Positions 8,589 through 17,881 are shown, counted from the first letter of the stretch. The stretch is 64,000 nt of DNA from Clostridiales bacterium (GCA_012839185.1 DUNU01000003.1:62001-126000), one strand, 5' to 3'. Translations and numbers: made by a program. The notes: generated by a model not told the origin, from the letters alone.

Positions 8589-8614
8589 ATACTTACCTCA
8601 AATAAATTCATATT

Positions 8615-8643
8615 ATTATACAATTTTAATCGTACCTTGTCAA
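8615..8643 (-). promoter_or_regulatory. Promoter of the SGNH/MBOAT operon
   Basis: On the minus strand TTGACA (8643-8638), 17-bp spacer, TATAAT (8620-8615), about 27 bp ahead of the dockerin-SGNH start codon. Consensus match. It should drive 8588 down to 3741. Confidence 0.8.
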
Positions 8644-8710
8644 TAAGCAACACAAAATTTCAGTGGAGAATTAAATATATAAATATGTTCAAAATTTAGT
8701 AATAAATACA

Positions 8711-8734
8711 AAAACCGCTCACAAGGAACGGTTT
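8711..8734 (-). terminator. Terminator of the dockerin gene
   Basis: On the minus strand AAACCGTTC, loop CTTGT, GAGCGGTTT, then T-rich sequence: a 9-bp stem with one G-U pair. It ends the 9908-8751 transcript and separates it from the SGNH/MBOAT operon. Confidence 0.8.
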
Positions 8735-8750
8735 GAATAGTCATAAAGTA

Positions 8751-9908
8751 TCAGTCTAATGTTGGAAGTGTTGCATCTTGCGTATTAAATACAATTACAT
8801 CCGTGCTTGTCATTTCAGCTACATACTTCATTCTGTCAGGCAACATGGTACCGATAATAATACCTTCTATACCATCAGCATCAAAATCGACAACCAAATC
8901 AATTTTAAGACCTAAAGAATAGGTTGCTTTTGTGATAATAAGCTTACCATCACCGTTATATTTATATCTATATTCAACACTTGGACTTGTATAAGTCATT
9001 TTTGGAACAACTGTAACATATTGCCCCATATCCCCTTTTGTGATTTCATCTACCATATCTTTGAATTCTTTATTGACTTGTGTCAGGTTTTTGAAATAAC
9101 CGAAGTATATCGTTCCTCCTTCATTTAAATTAAAAGTCTGAGTCTTCAAAACAACCTTTAATATATGTTCATCGCCAACTTTTTTGAAAGAACCTGAAGC
9201 AAGAGCATTTGTGTCATTTGCTACAGCTGAATCAATTACATAAGACTTAGCTTCAACAGGGAAGCTTGCATAATAGTGAGTCGGATATTTATTATTGTAA
9301 GTATATGTATCTTCATCAATGCCAAGACTGGGTTCACCCATTGAATCCATAATGTTTTTGTATCTTATATCATTAGTTACATTTTTATATTTGCCGGCAA
9401 TCTTGTTCCACAAAGTAAACTCAGATTTTGTAGTATTGGTGGTGTCTGTGGCTGTATAAATGCGACAATGATTGGGACTGTTATAAGTCTTAAGTTGATT
9501 TGATACATCAATCATATGCTGAACAACAACTTTTGAATTGTTATACGGACAGGGGATCTGAGCAGGAGCTGCATCCAAAGTCAATGCAACACGAAGGATT
9601 TTGCGGGCATCTAAAATGCTGATTACGCCGTCACCGTCAATATCCGCAGCATAATGTGCAATGGTATTGGCAGTCGGTTTTGCCTCAAGGTAGGCAGCCA
9701 TTTTTAATACCTTACGTGCATCGAAGACACTGAGTTTTTCGTTTGTGCCGAATGAACTTAAATCGGCATCACCCCTCAAATACCATCCGTTGATTGAATT
9801 TTCAGGTGCTTTCCAATTATCATTCGCGGCTGATACATTGGTAAAACCAATCGAAAGAATGAATATTACAAGTGCCATAATGGCAGAGAGAATTTTAATT
9901 CTTTTCAT
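8751..9908 (-). CDS. Secreted protein: N-terminal dockerin plus unknown domain
   Basis: 385 residues from ATG 9908; AAGGATG lies 6 bp upstream, whereas longer starts have no spaced ribosome site. Signal peptide 1-28 (ends NVSAA). A dockerin-like region covers 46-111: a degenerate first repeat (GDADLSSFGTNEKLSVFDARKVLKMA, with an enlarged loop) and a canonical second repeat (ADIDGDGVISILDARKILRVA). The C-terminal ~270 residues (KVVVQHMIDVSNQLKTY..., ASFPVEAKSYVIDS..., PKMTYTSPSVEYRYKYNGDG) appear beta-rich; I recognise no enzyme family or catalytic motif. An N-terminal dockerin is less usual than a C-terminal one. Probably a surface or cellulosome-associated protein with a binding or structural role. 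Monocistronic: own promoter and terminator. Confidence 0.8.
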   Translation of the reverse strand: MKRIKILSAIMALVIFILSIGFTNVSAANDNWKAPENSINGWYLRGDADLSSFGTNEKLSVFDARKVLKMAAYLEAKPTANTIAHYAADIDGDGVISILDARKILRVALTLDAAPAQIPCPYNNSKVVVQHMIDVSNQLKTYNSPNHCRIYTATDTTNTTKSEFTLWNKIAGKYKNVTNDIRYKNIMDSMGEPSLGIDEDTYTYNNKYPTHYYASFPVEAKSYVIDSAVANDTNALASGSFKKVGDEHILKVVLKTQTFNLNEGGTIYFGYFKNLTQVNKEFKDMVDEITKGDMGQYVTVVPKMTYTSPSVEYRYKYNGDGKLIITKATYSLGLKIDLVVDFDADGIEGIIIGTMLPDRMKYVAEMTSTDVIVFNTQDATLPTLD

Positions 9909-9952
9909 AGCAAACATCCTTTTAGTATAAATGTACATTATTTTACAGTTTC

Positions 9953-9981
9953 ATTATAACATATAAACGAATATTTGTAAA
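9953..9981 (-). promoter_or_regulatory. Promoter of the dockerin protein gene
   Basis: On the minus strand TTTACA (9981-9976), 17-bp spacer, TATAAT (9958-9953), about 45 bp before the start codon at 9908. Divergent from the promoter at 10025. Confidence 0.7.
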
Positions 9982-10024
9982 GATAATTTTGTAAAATTAA
10001 TTTATATAATTTGTTAAAAATCAT

Positions 10025-10053
10025 TTGACATTATGCTTGATGTTTGTTATAAT
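10025..10053 (+). promoter_or_regulatory. Promoter of the DUF3737-to-PHP gene run
   Basis: Perfect TTGACA (10025-10030), 17 bp, TATAAT (10048-10053). Transcription would start near 10060, just upstream of the AGAGGTG ribosome site and ATG 10080. No other clear promoter is visible before 17.9 kb, so it may serve the whole run. Confidence 0.85.
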
Positions 10054-10079
10054 ATACGTTAATGTGCAGAGGTGTAACT

Positions 10080-10931
10080 ATGTTTGAGAAAATAACGAAA
10101 GATAAAAGGTTTGATGAAGAAAGAGCCTTTTACGGATTTAAAGATATTATTGTTGAAAATTGCGAATTTTCGGGGATCACTGACGGCGAATCGGCATTTA
10201 AAGAATGTAAAAATATTACTGTCAAAGATTGTCGGTTTGAACTTCGTTACCCTTTTTGGCATGTTGACAAATTTACAATATCCGGTTCCAATATGACAGA
10301 AACTTGCCGTGCAGCATTATGGTATTGTAAAAACGGTCATGTTTCAAACACCAAAATGCACGGAATAAAAGCTTTGCGTGAGTGTGAAAACATCAGATTA
10401 AATGATGTTGATGTTATAAGTGAAGAATACGGCTGGAAATGTAATGGATTAAGATTTAAAAATTCAAAAATCACTTCCGTTTATCCGTTCTTTTTAACAA
10501 AAGATTTAACTTGCACTAACCTGAATCTGATAGGCAAGTATTCTTTTCAGTATGCCGAGAATGTCGAAATATCAAATTCCGTACTCAATACAAAAGATGC
10601 ATTCTGGCACGCAAAGAACGTAATTGTACGAAATTCATTTATCAATGGGGAATACCTTGGCTGGTATTCTGAAAATCTTACACTTATTGATTGTGAGATT
10701 ATAGGAACTCAACCGCTGTGCTACTGTGAAAATTTAAAACTAATAAATTGCAAAATGCATGATAGTGATTTGAGTTTTGAGTATTCTGATGTACAAGCTG
10801 ATATTGTCGGCACTATCCTATCCGTCAAAAATCCTAAATCGGGCAAAATTACTGCGGATAAGATTGATGAAATCATTCTTGAAAACTCGGTAATTGAATG
10901 CACTTGTGAAATAGTCGAGAGAAATAAATAA
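10080..10931 (+). CDS. DUF3737 right-handed beta-helix protein
   Basis: 283 residues from ATG 10080 (AGAGGTG at 10068); an upstream in-frame start at 10062 overlaps the ribosome site. The sequence is built of about 20-residue rungs such as IIVENCEFSG, ITVKDCRFEL, FTISGSNMTE, LTLIDCEIIG and LKLINCKMHD, as in right-handed beta-helix folds. The overall pattern matches DUF3737, a cytoplasmic family without known function that is frequent in gut Firmicutes. No signal peptide. First gene of its operon, 3 bp before a MATE transporter. Function not assignable. Confidence 0.8.
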   Translation: MFEKITKDKRFDEERAFYGFKDIIVENCEFSGITDGESAFKECKNITVKDCRFELRYPFWHVDKFTISGSNMTETCRAALWYCKNGHVSNTKMHGIKALRECENIRLNDVDVISEEYGWKCNGLRFKNSKITSVYPFFLTKDLTCTNLNLIGKYSFQYAENVEISNSVLNTKDAFWHAKNVIVRNSFINGEYLGWYSENLTLIDCEIIGTQPLCYCENLKLINCKMHDSDLSFEYSDVQADIVGTILSVKNPKSGKITADKIDEIILENSVIECTCEIVERNK

Positions 10932-10933
10932 CA

Positions 10934-12286
10934 ATGAAACGAAATGAAATTGATATGATTAACGGGAAGTTGCTTCCCAATTTAATCAGATTCACTTTGC
11001 CAATTATTGCAACTGGTATACTTCAACTGCTGTACAACGCTGCTGATATGGTGGTTGTCGGAAAATTTGCTCCCGCCGGCTCTTTGGCTGCCGTTTCCGC
11101 AACCGGAGCATTGTCAAACCTTGTTGTCAATTTCTTTTTAGGGTTTTCAGTCGGTGCCTGTGTTGTGGTTGCAAAACATATTGGTGCCGCTGATGTCAAG
11201 AGAACAAGCCGTGCTTCACACACCTCAATGGTGTTATCGATAATTTCCGGTTTTATCATTATGATTCTTGCACTCTGTATTTCTCGACCTGCTCTTCGTT
11301 GGACAGGCACTCCGGATGATATTATCGATAGAGCTGACATATATATGAAAATTTACTTCCTCGGTGCCCCTGTCAATATGTTTTATACCTTTGGTGCAGC
11401 AGTTTTACGTGCTGCCGGAGATATAAAAAGACCTCTTTTTATCTTGTCAATCTCCGGTGTTGTAAACTTTATTTTGAATTTAATATTTGTTATACCTTTT
11501 AAAATGGGTGTTGCCGGTGCTGCGATTGCAACTGTTATATCACAAGCCATGTCAGCAGTTTTGATTGGGATATACCTATTCAAAACTGACAAACCTTACG
11601 CAATCAGACGAAAACTCCTGAAAATCAATAAAGCTGAACTGAAAGAGATCGTTCGTATCGGTATGCCTTCGGGTATTCAAAGTTGCCTTTTTGCTTTTTC
11701 CAATACCCTTATTCAATCTTCAATCAATTCTTTTGGTACATTAGTGATAGAAGGCTCTGCCGCAGCGAGCAATATTGAAAGATTTGTCTATACAGCGATG
11801 AATTCTGTAAGCCAATCCACTATGACATTTACCAGTCAGAATTTAGGTGCCGGCAAAGCAAAAAGATCAAAAAACATACTGTTTTGCAGTATAGGTATTG
11901 TAAGTGTTATCGGTATTGTAACCGGCGGATTAGCCTATGTATTCAATGAACCCTTATTGAAAATTTTCCTCAATGACCCCGCTACCTTCGAATATGGTGC
12001 AATTAGACTATTGTATATTGCTGTTCCGTATTTTCTTTGCGGAATTATGGATGTACTTGCCGGCTCCCTTCGAGGTCTGGGCAGATCCATATTCCCGATG
12101 ATAGTTTCACTTTTAGGTGCCGGTGCATTCAGAGTAGTTTGGATTTTAACTGTTTTTGCAGCAAATCCGACATTAGAAGTGTTGTATATTTCTTATCCTG
12201 TTTCTTGGTTATTAACAGGATTTGCACATTTCGTATCATTTACGATAGTGTATAAAAAGATTACTAAGGAGAAAACCAAAATATGA
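10934..12286 (+). CDS. MATE family efflux transporter
   Basis: 450 residues, about twelve membrane segments in two similar halves. The start (MINGKLLPNLIRFTLPIIATGILQ.LYNAADMVVVGKFA) is the standard MATE opening; the second half repeats it (RIGMPSGIQSCLFAFSNTLIQ). Late segments include GSLRGLGRSIFPM. Expected to export cationic drugs or metabolites using a Na+ or H+ gradient. Overlaps the next gene by 4 bp (ATGA). Substrate unknown; nothing in the neighbours points to one. Confidence 0.92.
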   Translation: MKRNEIDMINGKLLPNLIRFTLPIIATGILQLLYNAADMVVVGKFAPAGSLAAVSATGALSNLVVNFFLGFSVGACVVVAKHIGAADVKRTSRASHTSMVLSIISGFIIMILALCISRPALRWTGTPDDIIDRADIYMKIYFLGAPVNMFYTFGAAVLRAAGDIKRPLFILSISGVVNFILNLIFVIPFKMGVAGAAIATVISQAMSAVLIGIYLFKTDKPYAIRRKLLKINKAELKEIVRIGMPSGIQSCLFAFSNTLIQSSINSFGTLVIEGSAAASNIERFVYTAMNSVSQSTMTFTSQNLGAGKAKRSKNILFCSIGIVSVIGIVTGGLAYVFNEPLLKIFLNDPATFEYGAIRLLYIAVPYFLCGIMDVLAGSLRGLGRSIFPMIVSLLGAGAFRVVWILTVFAANPTLEVLYISYPVSWLLTGFAHFVSFTIVYKKITKEKTKI

Positions 12287-13269
12287 AATATAAAAATAAT
12301 CCCTGTCCAGTATGTAATGAAATATTTAAGACGGGGGATGATATAGTTGTTTGTCCCGAATGCGGCACTCCGCATCATCGTGCCTGCTGGCAGAATATCG
12401 GGGAATGTGTGAATACCGGCTCTCATGGTACCGGCTTTGTTTGGAAAAGCATTATCAAAGAAGAAGAAAAAAATATTAAAAAGCAAGAACATCCTTTGAT
12501 TTGTCCTGATTGCGGTAATGAAAATCACCCGAAATCAACAATTTGTGAATATTGCGGTCATTATTTTGATAGAAAAAAATCTGATAATCACACAGAAGAA
12601 GTTTATCGTGCAGGTCCCTTAAGCGTTCAAAGAGTTCATTTTGATGATTTGAAAATCGATAATATTCCTGCTGTTGAAGTTGCCGATTATATCGGACAAT
12701 CTGCTCCTATATATCTTGCACGCTTTGTTAAGATGGATCAACATAAAACAAAGACAAGCTGGAACTGGACGGCAGCATTTTTAGGTCCAATCTGGTGTTT
12801 CTATCGAGGACTTAATAAGATAGGTTTAATCCTCTGTGCCATGTTGCTTTTAACCTATTTTGTAGCATTTACAAGTGCAGATTTAAAATACTACGATACC
12901 GTGTTCAGATTGTCTCAAGAAGTTGTTGCCGGCGAGATTTCACGGGATGAACTTGTTGACGAAATGACTATTGCTGCAGAAGAATACAATAAAAATGCAA
13001 AACTATCCTATGTTCGCACCGCATTAAGCAGTGGAATTTCTATTGCAGGTATGGTCATTACAGGTCTTTTCGGAAATTATTTCTACCGCAAAAAAATACA
13101 TTCCGATATTATGAAAGCAAGACAAGAAGCCAACGACATGCCGACATATCAATATTTGATAAGGAAAAAAGGAAAAGGAAAAATATTTGCTGTTATCCCC
13201 TATCTGCTTTTTGCCTCTGTCGCTCAAATCTTGGTTTATTTTATCATGTCATTTTTTATGCAACTATGA
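12283..13269 (+). CDS. RING-like/zinc-ribbon membrane protein with DUF2628
   Basis: 328 residues. Residues 1-45 hold a bacterial RING-like zinc finger (CPVCNEIF..., CPECGTPHHRACW..., C), residues 75-87 a zinc ribbon (CPDCGNEN.....CEYCG). From about 150 come DUF2628-type features: SWNWTAAFLGPIWCFYRGLNKIG followed by two to four hydrophobic segments. DUF2628 proteins are small membrane proteins of unknown function, and the cytosolic zinc modules presumably bind a partner. Basic C-terminal loop RKKGKGKIF. Coupled by 4-bp overlaps to the MATE gene before and the SIS gene after. No enzymatic function should be assumed. Confidence 0.75.
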   Translation: MKYKNNPCPVCNEIFKTGDDIVVCPECGTPHHRACWQNIGECVNTGSHGTGFVWKSIIKEEEKNIKKQEHPLICPDCGNENHPKSTICEYCGHYFDRKKSDNHTEEVYRAGPLSVQRVHFDDLKIDNIPAVEVADYIGQSAPIYLARFVKMDQHKTKTSWNWTAAFLGPIWCFYRGLNKIGLILCAMLLLTYFVAFTSADLKYYDTVFRLSQEVVAGEISRDELVDEMTIAAEEYNKNAKLSYVRTALSSGISIAGMVITGLFGNYFYRKKIHSDIMKARQEANDMPTYQYLIRKKGKGKIFAVIPYLLFASVAQILVYFIMSFFMQL

Positions 13270-13889
13270 ATATTACAGAAAAATTTTATTTGGATTATCC
13301 AAAGCTTATTAAACTGAAAGATGATATTGACAATGTAAATGCAGTATTGTTAAATTGTGTGAAAAGCCGGAATAAAATACTCGTTTGCGGTAACGGGGGA
13401 AGTGCATCAGACAGTGAACACATTGTCGGAGAACTTATGAAAGGTTTTAATCTGCCACGACCGCTTGATGAGAGCTTAAAAGAGAAGTTTCAAAATCTTC
13501 CGGATGCCAATATACTCATAAATGGTTTACAACAAGCTATCCCTGCCATTTCTTTAGTATCACAAACTTCGCTAATCACTGCAATTGCTAATGATAATAA
13601 TGCCGATTTAATCTTTGCACAACAGGTTTTTGGCTATGGAGAAAGCGATGATGTTTTAATTGCTTTATCAACTTCAGGAAATTCTAAAAATGTGTATCTT
13701 GCTGCCCAGACAGCTAAAGCCTTAGATATGAAAATTATCGCTATCACCGGAAAAGAAAATTCAAAACTTTCAGAAATTTCCGATATTACAATTAAACTTC
13801 CTGCACAGACTCCCTATGAAGTACAAGAATTTACCTTGCCTCTTTATCATTATTTATGTGCAGAACTTGAAAATAATTTATTTGGATGA
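13266..13889 (+). CDS. SIS domain sugar-phosphate isomerase (GmhA/DiaA-like)
   Basis: 207 residues. Features of sedoheptulose-7-phosphate isomerase: LVCGNGGSASDSEHIVGELMKGF (phosphate loop plus helix, residues ~38-60), a variable insertion PLDESLKEKFQNLP..., SLITAIANDN, and the second SIS loop LIALSTSGNSKNVYLA. The C-terminal helix has EFTLPLYHYLCAELE. The enzyme would make D-glycero-D-manno-heptose 7-phosphate, in Gram-positives a precursor for S-layer or capsule heptose. No other heptose genes are in the window, so a broader SIS function remains possible. It overlaps the preceding gene by 4 bp. Confidence 0.78.
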   Translation: MNITEKFYLDYPKLIKLKDDIDNVNAVLLNCVKSRNKILVCGNGGSASDSEHIVGELMKGFNLPRPLDESLKEKFQNLPDANILINGLQQAIPAISLVSQTSLITAIANDNNADLIFAQQVFGYGESDDVLIALSTSGNSKNVYLAAQTAKALDMKIIAITGKENSKLSEISDITIKLPAQTPYEVQEFTLPLYHYLCAELENNLFG

Positions 13890-13893
13890 TGTT

Positions 13894-14562
13894 ATGAAAT
13901 ATGCAGTTTTAGGTATTTTAGCCGTATTTACAACTATTCATTTAATCGACAGCTGGAAAGATGATGCAAAAAAGCGTCGCAGAACGAAACCGTTTTTGCT
14001 TATTTTGGTATTGATCTACTATTTACTTGCAACCGATTCTCCCTCTATAATGTTGATTATTGCCCTTTCATTGTCTTGGCTTGGCGATGTATTACTTATG
14101 CCTAAGGGTAATAAATGGTTTATATCCGGCGGCACCATGTTCTTATTCTCTCATATTTTCTTTGCAGCAGCATGTTTGCTCAATATAGTGACAGTCGATT
14201 TTAACCCAAAATTTTTAATATTAATTATTCCCGTTAGCTGTGTATACATAGCAATATCCATCTTGACAAGTCGCTCTATCAAAGCAAATCTTTCGAAAAA
14301 AATGTTTGTATTGATGCTGCTTTATCTGTTCTTCAACACTTTTACTAATATATGTGCATTGGTTCAATTGCTCATACTCAAATCACCGGGAGCTCTCGTC
14401 ACTTATATCGGAGCAGTTTTATTCTTTGTATCCGATTGTTCCTTATATTTGGTTCGCTACCACAAAAATGAAAATATTATTTTTAAACGCCACTTTACTG
14501 TAATGCTTACTTATGTCTTAGGAGAATTACTTATCGCACAAGGCTTTTTACTTTTAGGTTAA
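13894..14562 (+). CDS. YhhN family membrane protein (lysoplasmalogenase-like)
   Basis: 222 residues from MKYAVLG (ATG 13894), 4 bp after the SIS stop; a longer frame from 13816 overlaps that gene and is unlikely. Seven to eight membrane segments with the YhhN pattern: SLSWLGDVLLMP near residues 60-71, FISGGTMFLFSHIFF, VTYIGAVLFFVSDCSLYLVRYHK, and TVMLTYVLGELLIAQG at the end. Related eukaryotic TMEM86 proteins cleave lysoplasmalogen, and many Clostridia make plasmalogens, so a lipid hydrolase role is plausible but not proven for this branch. Confidence 0.75.
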   Translation: MKYAVLGILAVFTTIHLIDSWKDDAKKRRRTKPFLLILVLIYYLLATDSPSIMLIIALSLSWLGDVLLMPKGNKWFISGGTMFLFSHIFFAAACLLNIVTVDFNPKFLILIIPVSCVYIAISILTSRSIKANLSKKMFVLMLLYLFFNTFTNICALVQLLILKSPGALVTYIGAVLFFVSDCSLYLVRYHKNENIIFKRHFTVMLTYVLGELLIAQGFLLLG

Positions 14563-16254
14563 ATGTTAAAATCATTAAGTATTGAAAACATTGCAATTAT
14601 TGAATCGGCACAAATTGATTTTTCCGAAGGATTAAATGTACTTACCGGCGAAACAGGTGCAGGTAAAAGTATTATAATTGATTCGATAAACTGCATTATC
14701 GGAGAAAAGACATCACGTGAACTTATTCGTACCGGTGCAAATTCGGCACGTGTTGCATCTTATTTTGAGAATTTAAGTGATGATGTTATTGCATACTTAA
14801 ACGATTTAAATATTCCCGTAGATAATGATAAATCTTTATCCGTAAGCCGTACAATTTATCTTGACGGAAGAAATAATTGCCGTGTAAACGGTGTATCCGT
14901 TAATGTTTCAATGCTTAAAACAATTGGTCATAGATTGGTTAATATTCATGGTCAACATGATTCGCAGGATTTGCTCAATCCCGATATGCATATTAAGTAT
15001 ATTGATGCTTTGTGTGATTGTAACGAAGTATTTGATGAATACCATTCAGCGTTTTTGTCCCTGCGAGAACTTCATTCAAGAATAAAAAAACTAAAAAGCA
15101 ATGAAGCTAATCGCCTTGATCGAATTGATATGCTTAAATTTCAAATTACAGAAATTGAGAATGCAAAGATTGCAATAGGTGAATATGATAAACTTAGAAC
15201 TACTCGCGATATCGCACAAAATTCTCAAAATCTCATTGAAAGCCTGAATTCCATTTTATATATGCTTGACGGTTCAGAGCAAAATGACGGTGTCAAACAA
15301 ATGACAAAAACCTGTGCCGATATTTTGGATAAAACGGCGGCAATTGTTCCCGCATTCAAGTTAAATGCCGATGCTTTGAATAATTGCTATTATGAAGTTG
15401 AAGCTGTAATTGACAGCGTTAATGAACATCTAAGCACCATTACATTTAGCGAAAAAGAACTTGATGCAATAAATGACAGAATTGAAACATTAGAACATTT
15501 AATGCGGAAATATGGTGGCTCAGAAGAAGCTGTGCTTTCCTATTATGACGGTATTTGTCAAGAAAAAAACGATATAGATAATTCAGACGAAATGCTTGAA
15601 ATATTGCAAAAACAGTTTGAAACAGATAGTAAAACTGTTCGCGAAAAAGCATTAAACATTTCAGAAATTCGAAAAAAAACTGCAAATATTTTTGCAAACA
15701 GAATTATAAATGAGCTTAAAAGTTTGAATATGCCGTCGGTAACTTTCCATGCTGATTTTGAAAAAACACCACTCTCTTATGATGGTATTGATGCTGTTTC
15801 TTTTTATATCTCAGCAAATATTGGCGAAGCACCCAAACCTTTATATAAAATTGCTTCCGGAGGCGAGCTTGCTCGTATTATGCTTGCTATCAAACGGGTT
15901 TTAGCTGATAAAGACGAAATTCCTACACTTATTTTTGATGAGGTTGATACCGGAGTAAGTGGCTCTGCCGCTGAAAAAATAGCAATAAAAATGAAAGACA
16001 TTTCAAGAAATAAACAAGTCTTATGCGTTACTCATCTTACACAAATTGCTGCTTTTGCTGATTCGCATTTACTAATTGAGAAAAAAGTTACAGGCGGAAA
16101 AACAACTACTGATGTTACAACACTTGATTTTGACGCAAGAGTTCGTGAGCTTGCTCGGATTTCAGGCGGTGTCAATATCAGCGATGCACAACTTAATAGT
16201 GCAAAAGATTATTTAGAATATGCTGCAAAATTACAAAATGGAGAAAAATTATGA
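14563..16254 (+). CDS. recN: DNA repair protein RecN
   Basis: 563 residues, normal for RecN. SMC-like organisation: Walker A GETGAGKSI (residues 29-37) near the N-terminus, NIHGQHDSQDLL (RecN signature) near 130, two coiled-coil arms (roughly 150-380) and the C-terminal ABC half with SGGELARIMLAIK, Walker B TLIFDEVDTGVSG and QVLCVTHLTQIAAFAD. It gathers double-strand ends for homologous repair. It starts immediately after the YhhN stop and overlaps the next gene by 4 bp. Bacilli often place recN near argR or tlyA, which is not the case here. Confidence 0.97.
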   Translation: MLKSLSIENIAIIESAQIDFSEGLNVLTGETGAGKSIIIDSINCIIGEKTSRELIRTGANSARVASYFENLSDDVIAYLNDLNIPVDNDKSLSVSRTIYLDGRNNCRVNGVSVNVSMLKTIGHRLVNIHGQHDSQDLLNPDMHIKYIDALCDCNEVFDEYHSAFLSLRELHSRIKKLKSNEANRLDRIDMLKFQITEIENAKIAIGEYDKLRTTRDIAQNSQNLIESLNSILYMLDGSEQNDGVKQMTKTCADILDKTAAIVPAFKLNADALNNCYYEVEAVIDSVNEHLSTITFSEKELDAINDRIETLEHLMRKYGGSEEAVLSYYDGICQEKNDIDNSDEMLEILQKQFETDSKTVREKALNISEIRKKTANIFANRIINELKSLNMPSVTFHADFEKTPLSYDGIDAVSFYISANIGEAPKPLYKIASGGELARIMLAIKRVLADKDEIPTLIFDEVDTGVSGSAAEKIAIKMKDISRNKQVLCVTHLTQIAAFADSHLLIEKKVTGGKTTTDVTTLDFDARVRELARISGGVNISDAQLNSAKDYLEYAAKLQNGEKL

Positions 16255-17045
16255 AATACGGTGTATGTATTTGCTTTGACAATATTGAAGGAATAAAACA
16301 AGCAGCCGAAATTGGATATGATTATGTTGAGTTTTCCTTTCAAGCTATTGTGAATGCTGATGATAAAGCATTCAATAATATGAAAAATTTGCTTTCTGAA
16401 TTAAATATAAAATGTGAAACAACAAACTGCTTTCTGCCCGGTTCTTTTAACATTTCAAGCGGCAATGCTGATATGAATGAAGTTGCAGCTTTTGTTGAAA
16501 AGGGAATGAAACGCGGACAAGAGTTAGGATTAAGGATTGTAGTTTTTGGTTCAGGTGGTGCAAAACAAATCCCTGATGGTGTAGAATTTGGCACAGCATT
16601 TAAACGTCTTTATGAATTTTTAAGAGATATTGTATCTCCGATTGCTGGAAAATATGATATTCAAATAGCAATTGAACCTCTTTGTAAAAAAGAAGTGAAT
16701 ATTATAAATACTGTAAAAGAAGGTGCAATGCTTGCCGTAGCAACAGGAAAGGATAATATCGCCGTTCTTGCTGATATTTATCATATGAAGGAAGAAAATG
16801 AAACATGGCAGGATATTCTCGATGTCGGTTCTCAGCTTATTCACAGTCATATTTCGAATCCCGGTTCTGATTCCAATAATGCAAAAAGAGTATATCCCAC
16901 AGATAAAAATGAGTATGACTATAAAGGTTTTTTAGATGCTATTGAAAAAGTCGGCTGTAAACGTTGTTCTGTTGAAGCGTCAATTGCGGGTGATTTTTAC
17001 GAAAACTTAGCAAAAACATATAAATTACTTAAGGCAATCAAATAA
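16251..17045 (+). CDS. Sugar phosphate isomerase/epimerase family (TIM barrel)
   Basis: 264 residues of the xylose-isomerase-like TIM-barrel family: KQAAEIGYDYVEF (strand 1), MKRGQELGLRIVVFGSGGAKQIPDG (strand 4 region), IAIEPLCKKEVNIINTVKEGAMLA with the conserved metal-ligand Glu, VLADIYHMKEENETWQDIL with Asp and His ligands, IHSHISNPGSDSNNAK and a final Glu in KRCSVEASIAG. All expected metal ligands seem present. Substrate unknown (the family includes hydroxypyruvate isomerases, inositol enzymes and epimerases). It overlaps recN by 4 bp and the PHP gene by one base. Confidence 0.85.
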   Translation: MKYGVCICFDNIEGIKQAAEIGYDYVEFSFQAIVNADDKAFNNMKNLLSELNIKCETTNCFLPGSFNISSGNADMNEVAAFVEKGMKRGQELGLRIVVFGSGGAKQIPDGVEFGTAFKRLYEFLRDIVSPIAGKYDIQIAIEPLCKKEVNIINTVKEGAMLAVATGKDNIAVLADIYHMKEENETWQDILDVGSQLIHSHISNPGSDSNNAKRVYPTDKNEYDYKGFLDAIEKVGCKRCSVEASIAGDFYENLAKTYKLLKAIK

Positions 17046-17881
17046 TGAAATTCGATTTACATACTCATTCACATTTTTCAGATGGTTCTGACAGCCCATA
17101 TATGATAGTTAAAAAAGCAAAAGAACTCGGTATTACTGTAGCTCTCACGGATCATAACTCCGTTGAAGGTCTTGATGAATTTGTTTTTGCAGGCAAGGAG
17201 TACGGTGTTGATGTAGTCCCCGGGGTAGAGTTTTCAACGGATTACGGCGAAAAAGAGATACATATTATCGCATTGTTTATTGATGAAGAGCATTATGACA
17301 CCGTGCGTCAGCTGACAGCTTTTGCTGATACACTTAAAGAGGAAAGCAATGTTATTCTTGCTGCGAACTTAAATAAAAACGGTTATGAAGTTGATTATGA
17401 AGAGATTCGTGAAACCACAAACGACGGACGAGTAAATCGTGTTCATTTCGCTAAGTACTTAGTTGACAAAAAATACGTTTCAAGCATTAATGAAGCTTTT
17501 GAAACTCTTATAAGTAAAAAATCCGGAAATTACATACCGCCAAAACGTTTAGATGTTTTTGATACGATAGGATATATTCGCATGATGAATGCCGTGCCGA
17601 TAATAGCTCACGCCCCACTTAATTTAACAATTGATGAACTAACCGGATTTCTTCCGAAAGCCAAAGATCATGGTTTAATCGGAATAGAAACTTGTTATAG
17701 CCTGTATAATGATGATACAAGCCTGAAAATGAAATTGTTAGCAAAAAAATTTGATTTATTAGAAAGTTCGGGCAGCGATTATCATGGCACATCTAAACCC
17801 GACATATCTTTGGGAATGATGAATATGGAAGGTATTTCACCCTGCGATTTTGATAAACTAAAGAACAGTATCAGCAAATAA
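17045..17881 (+). CDS. PHP domain phosphoesterase (RnaAM/TrpH-like)
   Basis: 278 residues. PHP motifs in order: DLHTHSHFSDGSDSP (residues 4-18), LTDHNSVEGL (~34-43), PGVEFSTDYGEKEIHIIA (~61-78), then IIAHAPLN (~187) and SSGSDYHGTSKP near 240. The YciV/TrpH subgroup hydrolyses 3',5'-nucleoside bisphosphates or trims RNA 5' ends. Last gene of the run starting at 10080. Paired with the upstream TIM-barrel gene by a one-base overlap (TAATG). Confidence 0.85.
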   Translation: MKFDLHTHSHFSDGSDSPYMIVKKAKELGITVALTDHNSVEGLDEFVFAGKEYGVDVVPGVEFSTDYGEKEIHIIALFIDEEHYDTVRQLTAFADTLKEESNVILAANLNKNGYEVDYEEIRETTNDGRVNRVHFAKYLVDKKYVSSINEAFETLISKKSGNYIPPKRLDVFDTIGYIRMMNAVPIIAHAPLNLTIDELTGFLPKAKDHGLIGIETCYSLYNDDTSLKMKLLAKKFDLLESSGSDYHGTSKPDISLGMMNMEGISPCDFDKLKNSISK

